This document shows positions 17,234 to 25,461 of a DNA stretch of 64,000 nt, piece after piece. The notes under the pieces were generated by a model. The model ran no database searches. It was not told where the DNA came from and was given only the letters and a program-made list of their open reading frames with translations. Source of the DNA: Paenibacillus sp. FSL H8-0048. GTDB lineage: Bacteria > Bacillota > Bacilli > Paenibacillales > Paenibacillaceae. Position numbers and translations under genes: made by a program. The DNA is taken from assembly GCF_038002825.1 (NCBI RefSeq), contig NZ_JBBODF010000001.1, positions 620,001-684,000 on the forward strand, given 5' to 3'. Position 1 is the first letter of the stretch. Each line of letters starts with the position of its first letter.

Positions 17234-18790
17234 TCAAATGGAATCCACATTAGGCTGAGCCGCTTCATGTTCCTCTAGTAGCCGCTTCAGCTTCTGGCGT
17301 TGGCGCTTTTCCCGTTGACGGCGCTCTTTGTCCTCCTCCTTAAGAGCCTTAAGCAGGGAGAAGCACATGCCGATCAGCACAATGGCAAAAGGTAAAGCTG
17401 CTGCAATGGAAGCGGTCTGCAGGCCGCTTAATCCGCCGCTAATCAGCAGCACTACAGCGATGGAGGACTGCAGAATGCCCCAGGTTAGCTTGACTCTTGC
17501 ACTGGGATTGAGTTTGCCGTCTGTGGTTAGCATCCCTAGTACAAAAGTAGCCGAATCGGCTGAAGTAATGAAGAAGATCATAATCAGGATGGTAGCTATA
17601 AACGATACTATGGTGCCTAACGGCAGATGCTCCAGCATGACAAACAGAGCGGTCGTCGTATCTTGTTTAACGGCTGTGGCCAGCTCGGCAGCATCGAACA
17701 ATTCCAGTTGCAGGCCTGTCCCGCCAAATACGGAGAACCAGACAAAACCAAACAGGCTCGGTATAATCAGGACGCAAATGACAAACTCCTTAATAGTTCT
17801 TCCTTTCGATACCCTGGCAATGAACGTTCCGACAAAGGGCGCCCAGGCAATCCACCAGGCCCAATAGAACAAGGTCCAGGCCCCTACCCAGGTTCCCTTG
17901 GAAAAAGGCGTTAATCTCAAGCTCATATTGACGATGTTTTGCAGATAGCTGCCTAATGTGGTGGTAAAGGTCTCGAAGATAAACGAGGTCGGACCCGTTA
18001 TCCATACGAACAGCATCAGCAGAACGGCGATTACCAGATTGGTGTTGCTGAGGATTTTGATCCCCTTGTCCAGACCGCTGGTAGCAGAAATGAGGAACAG
18101 CACGGTCACTATTGCGATAATAACAATCTGAGCTGCTACGGTGTTCGGAAGCCCGAATAAATAATGCAGCCCTCCGTTAATCTGCAGAGCTCCGAGACCC
18201 AGCGAAGTCGCTACTCCAAATATCGTGGCAATCACTGCCAAAATATCGATGGTCTTGCCCAGCCAGCCGGAAACGAGCTTCTCTCCCAGTAAAGGGATAA
18301 AAGCTGAGCTGATCAAGCCTTTGTAACCTTTGCGGAACTGGAAATAAGCAAGCGTCAAGCCGATGACAGCATAGATCGCCCATGGATGCAGTCCCCAATG
18401 GAAAAAAGAATACCGCATGGAGATCCGTGCGGCTTCTGTCGTCCCTCCCGCTACGCCCTCTGGCGGAGATAAATAATGGGACAGCGGCTCAGCGACTCCC
18501 CAGTAGACAAGCCCGATCCCCATCCCTGCACTGAATAACATCGACAGCCAGGAGACCGTGGAATATTCGGGTTCATCATCATCGTCTCCCAGACGGATGC
18601 TGCCAAACCGGCTAAAGGCTAAATAGAAGGTGAAGATCAGGAAAAACAGAGTCGCCAGTAAATAAAACCAGCCGAAATTATGAATGGAGAAAGAGTACGC
18701 GGCATTTGCAGTACTGGCCATCTGGTCAGGCGCCACTGCTCCCCAGATTGCAAAAATCGCTACGATAGTAATTGAGATGATAAAAACCAT
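17234..18790 (-). CDS. BCCT-family glycine betaine/choline/carnitine transporter
   Basis: A 518-residue, 12-helix transporter. The BCCT tryptophan box WTLFYWAWWIAWAPFVG followed by FIARVSKGRTIKEF is present, as is the MGIGLVYWGVAEPLSHY segment. These carriers import betaine-type osmoprotectants with sodium or protons. The C-terminal 40 residues are highly charged (KERRQREKRQRQKLKR), as in osmosensing BCCT tails. The ATG at 18790 is chosen because GGAGG is eight bases upstream; the frame is open for 24 more codons without support. OpuD-like by overall form. Confidence 0.92.
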   Translation of the reverse strand: MVFIISITIVAIFAIWGAVAPDQMASTANAAYSFSIHNFGWFYLLATLFFLIFTFYLAFSRFGSIRLGDDDDEPEYSTVSWLSMLFSAGMGIGLVYWGVAEPLSHYLSPPEGVAGGTTEAARISMRYSFFHWGLHPWAIYAVIGLTLAYFQFRKGYKGLISSAFIPLLGEKLVSGWLGKTIDILAVIATIFGVATSLGLGALQINGGLHYLFGLPNTVAAQIVIIAIVTVLFLISATSGLDKGIKILSNTNLVIAVLLMLFVWITGPTSFIFETFTTTLGSYLQNIVNMSLRLTPFSKGTWVGAWTLFYWAWWIAWAPFVGTFIARVSKGRTIKEFVICVLIIPSLFGFVWFSVFGGTGLQLELFDAAELATAVKQDTTTALFVMLEHLPLGTIVSFIATILIMIFFITSADSATFVLGMLTTDGKLNPSARVKLTWGILQSSIAVVLLISGGLSGLQTASIAAALPFAIVLIGMCFSLLKALKEEDKERRQREKRQRQKLKRLLEEHEAAQPNVDSI

Positions 18791-18834
18791 TAAATGAACC
18801 TCCATGTGTAATGTATGTAGTATTTCAAGCAACA

Positions 18835-18875
18835 AACCAAAAAACCTCAGGAAACGCATCAAAGGCTTCCTGAGG
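18835..18875 (-). terminator. Intrinsic terminator of the 63-aa gene
   Basis: CCTCAGGAA (18844-18852) pairs with TTCCTGAGG (18866-18874). On the minus strand the hairpin is followed by TTTTTTGG. It separates the small gene at 18910 from the BCCT gene. Confidence 0.85.
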
Positions 18876-18909
18876 GTCCATCCATTGTTCTTGTCCGTCA
18901 GGGTTCTGC

Positions 18910-19101
18910 TCAGTTCTGTCTATTCTCCACCGATTTCATCCGGTTCTGGTCGTCAGGCAGCCGGTCGTGACTGAATTCCTGACCTGCTTCTACTTCCCCG
19001 TCTTCGGATACAGCCCGGGCAAAGTTAGTGAACTGTCTCTTCTCATCATCCTGCTCATGCTTCAGCTTCAAAAGCTCCTTCGGGTCCTGAGTTGTCATCA
19101 T
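18910..19101 (-). CDS. Small hydrophilic protein (63 aa), unknown
   Basis: A 63-residue, strongly charged protein (TTQDPKELLKLKHEQDDEKR, then GQEFSHDRLPDDQNRMKS). There is no membrane segment or cysteine. AGGAGG lies five bases upstream of the double ATG and a terminator follows, so the gene is most likely real and transcribed alone. The composition recalls small acidic or disordered sporulation and stress proteins of Bacillota, but no family can be assigned. Confidence 0.7.
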   Translation of the reverse strand: MMTTQDPKELLKLKHEQDDEKRQFTNFARAVSEDGEVEAGQEFSHDRLPDDQNRMKSVENRQN

Positions 19102-19265
19102 ACTAACCTCCTGAGAAATCTAATCATGCTGTTTATCTGCACCATATAAGTTTTTCCATACTATCGGGGTGCTTATGCACTAAGTTCACCGAAAGGATGT
19201 CATTCATTAACCTTATTGGGTAATAGATAAATCAAGAAGACTGAATCAGCTTTGGATGCCGGTAC

Positions 19266-19310
19266 AAGACAAAACACACCGCCAGGTGTCTCAGCGGTGT
19301 GTTTTGTCTT
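19266..19310. terminator. Long perfect hairpin terminator downstream of the GNAT gene
   Basis: AGACAAAACACACCGC (19267-19282) pairs completely with GCGGTGTGTTTTGTCT (19294-19309) around an 11-base loop. It lies 12 bases after the GNAT stop on the minus strand. Confidence 0.8.
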
Positions 19311-19321
19311 GTCCAGCTACC

Positions 19322-19906
19322 CTATTGACTAACCTGCGAGCCTGTGACAATCGGCTTCACGAATACCGATTCGAACTCCTCGGCCAGCATATCCATCAGA
19401 ATCGCATCATATTTTACGCCTCCGATAATACGGGCCTGTCTTCTTCTTCCAATCTCTTTGAATCCGACCTTCTTATAGCACTGAATTGCTCTTTGATTGA
19501 AGGCGAACGTCCCCAGCATAATGTTATTCAAATTCAGCAGATTGAATCCGTAATCGACCAGCAGCCTCATAGCGTCTGAGCCGAAGCCTTTTCCCCAAAA
19601 CTCCTTATCGCCGATAAAAATACCTGCCATGGCATTCCGGTCGACAAGATTAACATCAAACAGCAGGCAGCGTCCAATGGCCATGTCGCTCTCCAGATCC
19701 ACAATGCTGAACATATGCGTTCCAGACTTGAGTACATGCTCTATTCCTTCACGCTCCTTATCCAGAGATGTTAGCAGATAGGCTTCATTTCCAAGCGGGG
19801 CGGTTACCTCCAGATCATTGAACCAGCGTGTCCAAGCTTCTGCATCGTCAGTAGCCACTGTGCTTAAGTAACACTTCTTTCCGGTTAATTTCTTATAGTA
19901 CTTCAT
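19322..19906 (-). CDS. GNAT-family N-acetyltransferase (RimJ/RimL type)
   Basis: A 194-residue acetyltransferase. The acetyl-CoA region shows GIFIGDKEFWGKGFGSDAMR (Q/RxxGxG/A-like loop) and the C-terminal FNQRAIQCYKKVGFKEIGRR, the typical RimL-type ending. It transfers acetyl from acetyl-CoA to an amine; the acceptor is unknown. AAAGGAG precedes the ATG by seven bases. Its start overlaps the end of the interrupted MazG-like gene by four bases (ATGA). Confidence 0.88.
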   Translation of the reverse strand: MKYYKKLTGKKCYLSTVATDDAEAWTRWFNDLEVTAPLGNEAYLLTSLDKEREGIEHVLKSGTHMFSIVDLESDMAIGRCLLFDVNLVDRNAMAGIFIGDKEFWGKGFGSDAMRLLVDYGFNLLNLNNIMLGTFAFNQRAIQCYKKVGFKEIGRRRQARIIGGVKYDAILMDMLAEEFESVFVKPIVTGSQVSQ

Positions 19907-20226
19907 AAATGCACTCCTTTTAGATTATCCTCGACCTTCACAAGCACTCCATCCCTATTCTCATAGACTCTGTTTTCATTTTTGACGATTTTGTTCATGA
20001 TCTCTTCTTCCAGATTAACCCCCAGAATCTCCGCCAGTCCAATCAGTTAGATGGCAACGTCCGCTAATTCTTCACCGAGATCGCCCTTCTTCTTCCGGTA
20101 AGCATCGCAGGCTTCAGATAATTCGCCGTGAGTCAGGCAGAATTCCTGATAAATATCAGTAACATTGAACCCCTTCTCGATCTTATTCTGGTACACTCGC
20201 TTCTGGAGTTGTACTAAATCAATCAC
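19903..20226 (-). pseudogene. MazG-like nucleotide pyrophosphohydrolase with one nonsense codon
   Basis: From GTG at 20226 (GGAG eight bases upstream) the frame encodes a MazG-like fold: LVQLQKRVYQNKIEKGFN, then HGELSEACDAYRKKKGDLGE and ELADVAI. A TAA at 20047-20049 interrupts it. The same frame continues as LIGLAEILGVNLEEEIMNKI, KNENRVYE and runs to a TGA that overlaps the GNAT start. In the family the position of the TAA is normally tyrosine (ADV-I-Y-L), so a single base change (TAT or TAC to TAA) explains it. The two halves hold the ExxE...ExxD metal motif, mostly before the stop. Either a recent nonsense mutation or a sequence error. Confidence 0.8.
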
Positions 20227-20258
20227 CGTGATCACTCCGATCTTTTGTATTATTGAAC

Positions 20259-21281
20259 TTATCCTATATGCTTGCGCAGATGCACTAACGACATGGGCTT
20301 GATCCGCTGGGCTTCGGCGATATTCTCATACAATAGGTGGCTCTTGCCTGCCTGGGCAAACGTTTCACGTAAGGCTGCGATCCTTCCTTTTTTGAAATCA
20401 AGGAACTGGAAGTCCACCTGTTTCAGGTGCTCCATCGCGGTTAAAGGCTCTAACTCCTTCGCTGTCACGGCAGCAGAAATCTCCCGGAGCCCCAGCATTT
20501 CCAGCTGTGTTGCGGTCCATAAAGGGGAAATATCTTCCAGGGATTTCATGTTATCGAGTTCAAGCTGTATAAGCCCCGGCATATTAGAGAAGTCACACAA
20601 ACCCTCCACCTTCGCCAAGGATAAGTGTAGGTATGCAAGATTGCTCATAGACTCCAGGACATCTAGCTCAGTTAAGTTACGGATAGCCGCCAGACTCAGC
20701 ATGGGGACTCTAGAGTCTGCAAGCGCATCCAGTGACCCTTTCAAAATGGAGTCGTGAATGAAGAGGCACAGCAGCTTCGGCAACCGGCGGATAAATTCCA
20801 ACTCATGAATCGTAGTCCGCAAGATTAAGGTATCCAGGCTGGAAGCATCGCCTATCGGTGTTAAGTCCTTAAATTGTCCATGGAGGGAGAGATATTGCAG
20901 CTGCTTGAAGCTGGAGATGAAGCTGAGGTCTACCGGCTTTTTGGCCATAATGGATAGAAACTGCAGCCGCTCCAGCTTGCCAAGCACGTTCAGATCCACA
21001 CTATGATACAGGTTGAGCTGCAGGGCTGTGATATGTTTTAACTCCGCAATGGTCTGCAGTAATTCCTTGGTATATCGTCCTTTCGTGTCCGCTTGGCTAA
21101 TTGACAAGACCAGATCCGGGCGTTCCGCAAATACATGCTGATCTAAGTCCAGCAGATCCTGAGGCTTGTCCACATCGAAGACATACGAAATAAGCGCACG
21201 CTCGCGCAGTTGCTTCACCGCTTGATCCATTTTACCTTTTGTCCAAGGTGCACCATTCATTGAGCTAGTCCATACTCCCAT
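20259..21281 (-). CDS. Leucine-rich-repeat-like protein
   Basis: A 340-residue cytoplasmic protein; no signal peptide. From about residue 65 it has around ten irregular repeats of 20-25 residues with leucine spacing (LKHITALQLNLYHSVDLNVL, LERLQFLSIMAK, SFKQLQYLSLHGQFKDLTPI, MSNLAYLHLSLAKVEGLCDF, TQLEMLGLREIS). This is the pattern of a bacterial leucine-rich-repeat scaffold, usually for protein binding. No enzymatic part is visible. GGGGG lies ahead of the ATG. It stands alone between a terminator and the MazG-like gene, 24 bases away, so it may head that operon. Confidence 0.75.
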   Translation of the reverse strand: MGVWTSSMNGAPWTKGKMDQAVKQLRERALISYVFDVDKPQDLLDLDQHVFAERPDLVLSISQADTKGRYTKELLQTIAELKHITALQLNLYHSVDLNVLGKLERLQFLSIMAKKPVDLSFISSFKQLQYLSLHGQFKDLTPIGDASSLDTLILRTTIHELEFIRRLPKLLCLFIHDSILKGSLDALADSRVPMLSLAAIRNLTELDVLESMSNLAYLHLSLAKVEGLCDFSNMPGLIQLELDNMKSLEDISPLWTATQLEMLGLREISAAVTAKELEPLTAMEHLKQVDFQFLDFKKGRIAALRETFAQAGKSHLLYENIAEAQRIKPMSLVHLRKHIG

Positions 21282-21308
21282 TCCCGTAATCCCCCGTTCC
21301 TTCGGATA

Positions 21309-21343
21309 TAAAAAGTCCCGCCTGTTTGTGGCAGACGGGATTT
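21309..21343 (-). terminator. Intrinsic terminator of the methyltransferase gene
   Basis: On the minus strand CCCGTCTG pairs with CAGGCGGG (one G-T pair) around a short loop, preceded by AAAAT and followed by ACTTTTTAT. Confidence 0.8.
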
Positions 21344-21372
21344 TGATTAGGCATAATTATGAAGCCATAGGC

Positions 21373-22209
21373 TTATAGCTTACGCACCACATAGATAAGA
21401 TTCATTCCACAATCCAGCGTGCCCGGCAGTTTGGTGAACGCGATTTCATGTTCGACAAGCAGCTTCCAGAATTCCTGGTCAGCCCGGGCATTCTCCAAGG
21501 CAGCGTCTCCGGCTTGCGTATATAGTCCGGCAGAGCTCCTTTCCAGAACATTAACCGGAAATCCGGCAAATAAAGCATCCAATTCAGAGCTCCTCATCAT
21601 GTGGACGTAATGCTTACTGGGCACGGGGTAATGCTCTTCATCTTGAATCCCCGTATTCATGATCCATCTTGTCGCCTCGATCCCGAACTGGTCTTTCTCA
21701 TAGCGGATGCCGTCCAGATAATACATGGAAGCGCCGATGAAGCTCATCGACCCGACAATCAGTAGGCCGCCCGGCTTAAGTACTCTCAGCAGCTCCCGGA
21801 TACCATCCGCCTCTCTGTCCAAGAGATAATTGATGACACCGCCAATACATACCACAACGTCGAACGAAGCATCTGCAAACACACTCATGTCCAGTACATC
21901 TAACACATGGTAAGCCTTGATTCTGTCGTATAGAGACAGCTCCAGCATTTTGGACTTATTGAAGTCAATCTGATGGCTGGACAGATCAGCAACAGTTAAT
22001 TCAGCACACATGGTAGCCAGATCTTTGGTGTACCTGCCTGAACCTGCGCCAATCTCCAACACTTGGTCCCCAGGCTTGATGTAACGCTGTAGAATGTCCA
22101 AATGCACCTGATACAAAAGCTCGCCTGGACCATCCTTCGTAAGCCGTGTCCATTCACGGTCACCATAGTTGTCATAACGGGTTCTTGGGATTTCGGGGTT
22201 GTAGCTCAT
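21373..22209 (-). CDS. Class I SAM-dependent methyltransferase
   Basis: A 278-residue methyltransferase. SAM motif I is VLEIGAGSGRYTKDLA (about residue 46), motif II AELTVADLS, and FDVVVCIGGVINYLLDRE leads to LLRVLKPGGLLIVGS. The Rossmann fold covers residues 40-165; the C-terminal 100 residues probably shape the acceptor pocket. The acceptor is unknown, most likely a small molecule. AAAAGGAGAGG precedes the ATG. A short upstream frame at 22172-22285 overlaps its start. Confidence 0.88.
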   Translation of the reverse strand: MSYNPEIPRTRYDNYGDREWTRLTKDGPGELLYQVHLDILQRYIKPGDQVLEIGAGSGRYTKDLATMCAELTVADLSSHQIDFNKSKMLELSLYDRIKAYHVLDVLDMSVFADASFDVVVCIGGVINYLLDREADGIRELLRVLKPGGLLIVGSMSFIGASMYYLDGIRYEKDQFGIEATRWIMNTGIQDEEHYPVPSKHYVHMMRSSELDALFAGFPVNVLERSSAGLYTQAGDAALENARADQEFWKLLVEHEIAFTKLPGTLDCGMNLIYVVRKL

Positions 22210-22285
22210 GAAAGCCTCTCCTTTTCATATTCAATTGGAACATCGGAGTAATGCCGCTAATGTCGCTAATATCGCCTGCACTCAT
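22172..22285 (-). CDS. Possible 37-codon leader peptide overlapping the methyltransferase start
   Basis: ATG at 22285 has a very strong ribosome binding site (GGAGGAGGTGG four to nine bases ahead). The frame encodes 37 residues beginning MSAGDISDISGITPMFQ and ends at 22172, 38 bases inside the methyltransferase gene in another frame. It contains no recognised domain. It may be a translated leader that couples or modulates expression of the methyltransferase; it could also be a chance frame. Confidence 0.35.
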   Translation of the reverse strand: MSAGDISDISGITPMFQLNMKRRGFHELQPRNPKNPL

Positions 22286-22410
22286 ACAACCACCTCCTCC
22301 TTGGAATCCGTATGCATCTATTATACTAGTCCTCTGCCCATTTGACATCCTGAATTTTCCAAACTAAAGTTCAAACAAAAGCTCCCATAGAAAAATTCCT
22401 CAGTATGGGA

Positions 22411-24006
22411 TTACCGTGACTCCAGAGAAGTTTTGGGCTTCCGGCCGCTGTTGTCCCCAGACTCGTAATTAAAGTATGCTACATCCATATAACCTTCTTC
22501 GCGCTCATGGTTGAAGCTGTATACGCCCACCCGGTCGCCCCGATAGTGGCCCCACCCCAGTCGGTACGTATCCCCGAAGCTTATGAATTGCTCCCCATCC
22601 AGACTGTATGCGCAGGTGCTCTCACCCTTCAAGTTCCAAACGGATCTGAACCATATTTCCCGTGTATCGATAGATGGCCCTAACCGGATAACGCCGGAGT
22701 TGTTATATCTTAGGACACGGGTTCCCTGCTGCTGATGAATACCAATCGTACAATAGGTCTGCCCAAAATGGCATAATCCCGCTTCCTGGTCGTCTGCCAA
22801 TCCGCTCAAATCAAACTTAGCTGTGACTACATTATGTTTCACCCGATAGGCGCGCTGGGAAAGGGTATTACTGACCTTGAAGAAATCGTTCTTCGCGGAG
22901 GGCAGACAGGCATACAAGCGCAAATATCCGGCTCTCTCCGTCAAGGACCACTTATCCGCCTTGGGCTGATGATTCCATTCCCAGTATGGCTGAAGTGCGG
23001 GGTGATCGAAATCATCATTCATGGTCAAGGCCGCTGCGGGATAGCCGTTAACAGGCTTCATTCCGCCCCACACCATCTCTCCGATCCCGTCACCGTCTGT
23101 ATCTTCACCGATGATTGGCCAGCCATCCACCCAGGACACCGGAAGCAGATGCAGGGTTCTGCCTTCGAAATAGCCGCCCGCCCCTTGATGACTGATGAAA
23201 TACCACTCGCCCGCCGGGGTTTCTACCAGTCCGCCTTGATTCGGTTCCCGGTCAAGTTCCACTCCGTGGGTATGAATGAGTTCTTTTTCCTCATAGGGTC
23301 CGTACAGGTGTTCAGACCGCAGCATCATCACTACCCGCACGTCCTGCCCCTTCTCCCGCCGGACCTCACTGTGGAACAGGAAGTACAATCCGTTGATCTT
23401 GTAGAGCTTACTGGCCTCGCTTCCATTGAACTGATGCACCACTACGCCGCTGTCCTGTAGCAGACTTCTTCCGTCGTTACTAAGATTGAACAGATAGATC
23501 TGATAGTTGTCTGCAAAATTCGTGGCTACCATATACCCTTGGCCGTCATCATCCCAGAAGGGACAGCAGTCATCCCAGCCGGCTACCTCCCACATGCAGT
23601 GAAGCGGTTCCCAGGGCCCGGCCGGATGCTCAGCTGTACTCAGGAATAAGCCTTCGTCCGGTGTGAAGAAATACACCCAGTACTTATTGAGATGGAAGCG
23701 GATTGCCCCTGCCCACACCCCTCTGCCATAGCGGTTCATCCGGTCATACCGGTATTCCGGCCCGATCACCGTCAAATCATCTACCACATGACTGATTACG
23801 TTCCAATTCACCAAATCTTTGGAGTGCAATACCGCCATCCCCGGAGAGCAGTGTAGTGTGGAAGAGATACAGTAGTAGTCTTCGCCAACTCGTATCACAT
23901 CCGGATCACAATAATCTCCGGGCATGACGGGATTGACATAGGTACCGTCTCCCTGGTCACCCCATTGTCCTTCTTTGGATAGGTTAGCGTAGTCTATTGC
24001 TGTCAT
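22411..24006 (-). CDS. Glycoside hydrolase family 43 (xylosidase/arabinofuranosidase type)
   Basis: A 531-residue enzyme without signal peptide, thus cytoplasmic. The five-bladed propeller occupies about residues 22-320: general base Asp in GDYCDPDVIR, pKa-modulating Asp in AGWDDCCPFWDDDGQGY and acid Glu in FNGSEASKLYKINGLYFLFH. Residues about 335-520 form a beta-sandwich like the GH43 C2 domain (GYLRLYACLPSAKNDFFKVS, GLCHFGQTYCTIGIH). It removes terminal xylose or arabinose from imported oligosaccharides. GGAGGAG precedes the ATG. No transporter adjoins, so it must serve another uptake system. Confidence 0.9.
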   Translation of the reverse strand: MTAIDYANLSKEGQWGDQGDGTYVNPVMPGDYCDPDVIRVGEDYYCISSTLHCSPGMAVLHSKDLVNWNVISHVVDDLTVIGPEYRYDRMNRYGRGVWAGAIRFHLNKYWVYFFTPDEGLFLSTAEHPAGPWEPLHCMWEVAGWDDCCPFWDDDGQGYMVATNFADNYQIYLFNLSNDGRSLLQDSGVVVHQFNGSEASKLYKINGLYFLFHSEVRREKGQDVRVVMMLRSEHLYGPYEEKELIHTHGVELDREPNQGGLVETPAGEWYFISHQGAGGYFEGRTLHLLPVSWVDGWPIIGEDTDGDGIGEMVWGGMKPVNGYPAAALTMNDDFDHPALQPYWEWNHQPKADKWSLTERAGYLRLYACLPSAKNDFFKVSNTLSQRAYRVKHNVVTAKFDLSGLADDQEAGLCHFGQTYCTIGIHQQQGTRVLRYNNSGVIRLGPSIDTREIWFRSVWNLKGESTCAYSLDGEQFISFGDTYRLGWGHYRGDRVGVYSFNHEREEGYMDVAYFNYESGDNSGRKPKTSLESR

Positions 24007-24120
24007 TATGTCTCCTCCTCTGATGTATGCGGCTGAATGAAGTTACCTCTAAGTTAACAGGGTTGCAGACATTGTACTACAAATCTACCGAAGGTCAACA
24101 TAGCGGCGGATACGCAGAAG

Positions 24121-24140
24121 AAGCCTGCTGGCAGCAGGCT
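24121..24140. terminator. Weak hairpin after the HxlR gene
   Basis: AGCCTGCT and AGCAGGCT flank a three-base loop. The minus strand continues TCTTCTG, only modestly T-rich, so termination is plausible but not certain. Confidence 0.5.
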
Positions 24141-24170
24141 CCCCGGGTTAGAACTATGCTTTTTACCGCA

Positions 24171-24518
24171 TCAATCTAAATTTAAAATCTCAATCTCCCC
24201 AGGAGCGTAGGATTGTTCTGCGTAATTCTCTCCCCAGTTACAAAGCAGTTTCAAAACCGGTTCGAGGGACTGGCCCAGCTCTGTCGTTGAGTATACCACC
24301 TTAGGCGGTACTTGATTGTACATGGTTCTGCGGATTAATCCGTCTGTCTCCAGTTCCCGGAGCGTTTGGATCAGCATCTTTTGCGAGATATTATGAACAA
24401 GCCGCTTAAGCTCCCCTGTCCGCTTCGGTCCTTTGATTAAATAGTACAGAACAAGCCCCTTCCACTTCCCTCCGATCACCTCTAGTGTAACTTCCAGTTC
24501 ACAGTGAAAGATTTTCAT
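24171..24518 (-). CDS. HxlR-family transcriptional regulator
   Basis: A 115-residue winged-helix protein with the HxlR core: LEVIGGKWKGLVLYYLIKGP, HNISQKMLIQTLRELETDGL and the C-terminal half VVYSTTELGQSLEPVLKLLC. Cys6 is in the place of the redox-sensing cysteine of YodB/HxlR-type sensors. Such proteins usually repress a reductase or dehydrogenase nearby. Here the SDR gene lies 46 bases upstream in the same direction and is the likely partner. Confidence 0.9.
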   Translation of the reverse strand: MKIFHCELEVTLEVIGGKWKGLVLYYLIKGPKRTGELKRLVHNISQKMLIQTLRELETDGLIRRTMYNQVPPKVVYSTTELGQSLEPVLKLLCNWGENYAEQSYAPGEIEILNLD

Positions 24519-24563
24519 AACAATCCATCATCTCCCGAGTTGATGCACAAACGTTAAGCTGAT

Positions 24564-25310
24564 TTAGATTTGAGCCACTCCTCCGTCTGCGAATAATTCA
24601 ATGCCGTTCAAATAACTGCTCTCATTAGAGGCCAGGAACATGACCGCATTTGCGATCTCTTCTACCTGTCCAACTCTGCCGAGCGGGATATCTGTTTTGG
24701 CCTGTTCCAGGTAATTGTCAAGTTCGGAGCCAAACAGTTCATCGTACGCCGGTGTGACGACTGAACCCGGACTCAGGACATTCATCCGAATCTCTGTCCC
24801 TTTCGTATCCAGAATCCAGTTGCGGACGAGCTGACGAATCGCTGCTTTGGATGCGCCATAGATACTGAATGCGGGTATCCCTGTTGAACCGGCAGTTGAG
24901 CCTGTCAGGATAATGGAACCTTTTTGGTTAGGGAATAAGGATAATGCCTTTTGTACGGTGAAAATCGTTCCTTTGACGTTAACATCAAAAGTCTTGTAGT
25001 AGTGGGCTTCCGTAATTTCGCCTAACGGCAGGAATGACCCTAGTCCGGCATTGGCAAAAAGAATGTCCAGGTGCCCCTTTTCCCGCTGTACAGTGTCGAA
25101 TAAGTTATCCAGATCCTCCAGCTTTGAGACGTCACCCTGAACGCCTGTAACATTCTTACCGATCTGCTGTACGGCTTCATCCAACTCCCGTTGTCTGCGT
25201 CCTGTGATAAAAACATAAGCCCCTTCTTGCACAAACTGTCGTGCCGCCGCAAGCCCGATGCCGCTTGTTCCTCCGGTTACAACTGCTACCTTCCCGTCAA
25301 ATCTACCCAT
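24564..25310 (-). CDS. Short-chain dehydrogenase/reductase
   Basis: A 248-residue classical SDR: cofactor motif [19 protein letters not shown] motif [12 protein letters not shown], catalytic Ser in [10 protein letters not shown], YxxxK as [11 protein letters not shown], and C-terminal [17 protein letters not shown]. It reduces or oxidises an unknown carbonyl/alcohol with NAD(P). ATG at 25310 is preferred because AAAGGAG is 11 bases upstream; a GTG four codons earlier touches that site. Probably in one operon with the HxlR regulator. Confidence 0.9.
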   Translation of the reverse strand: MGRFDGKVAVVTGGTSGIGLAAARQFVQEGAYVFITGRRQRELDEAVQQIGKNVTGVQGDVSKLEDLDNLFDTVQREKGHLDILFANAGLGSFLPLGEITEAHYYKTFDVNVKGTIFTVQKALSLFPNQKGSIILTGSTAGSTGIPAFSIYGASKAAIRQLVRNWILDTKGTEIRMNVLSPGSVVTPAYDELFGSELDNYLEQAKTDIPLGRVGQVEEIANAVMFLASNESSYLNGIELFADGGVAQI

Positions 25311-25461
25311 ACTATTATACACTCCTTTTATGGTTTGTAGTTCCTATGAACGCTAGTATGGGGGAAAAGTTACAAGAAAAACAGTACCCACTTTTTTGTG
25401 ATATAGTCACCAAAAGGTGATAATTGAGGGCGGCCTAAGGCTGGGTTATTCTGCTGAAGCG

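Noticed and set aside
22210..22330. Riboswitch upstream of the methyltransferase
   Set aside because: The region is short and contains a small translated-looking frame; no known riboswitch fold could be recognised.
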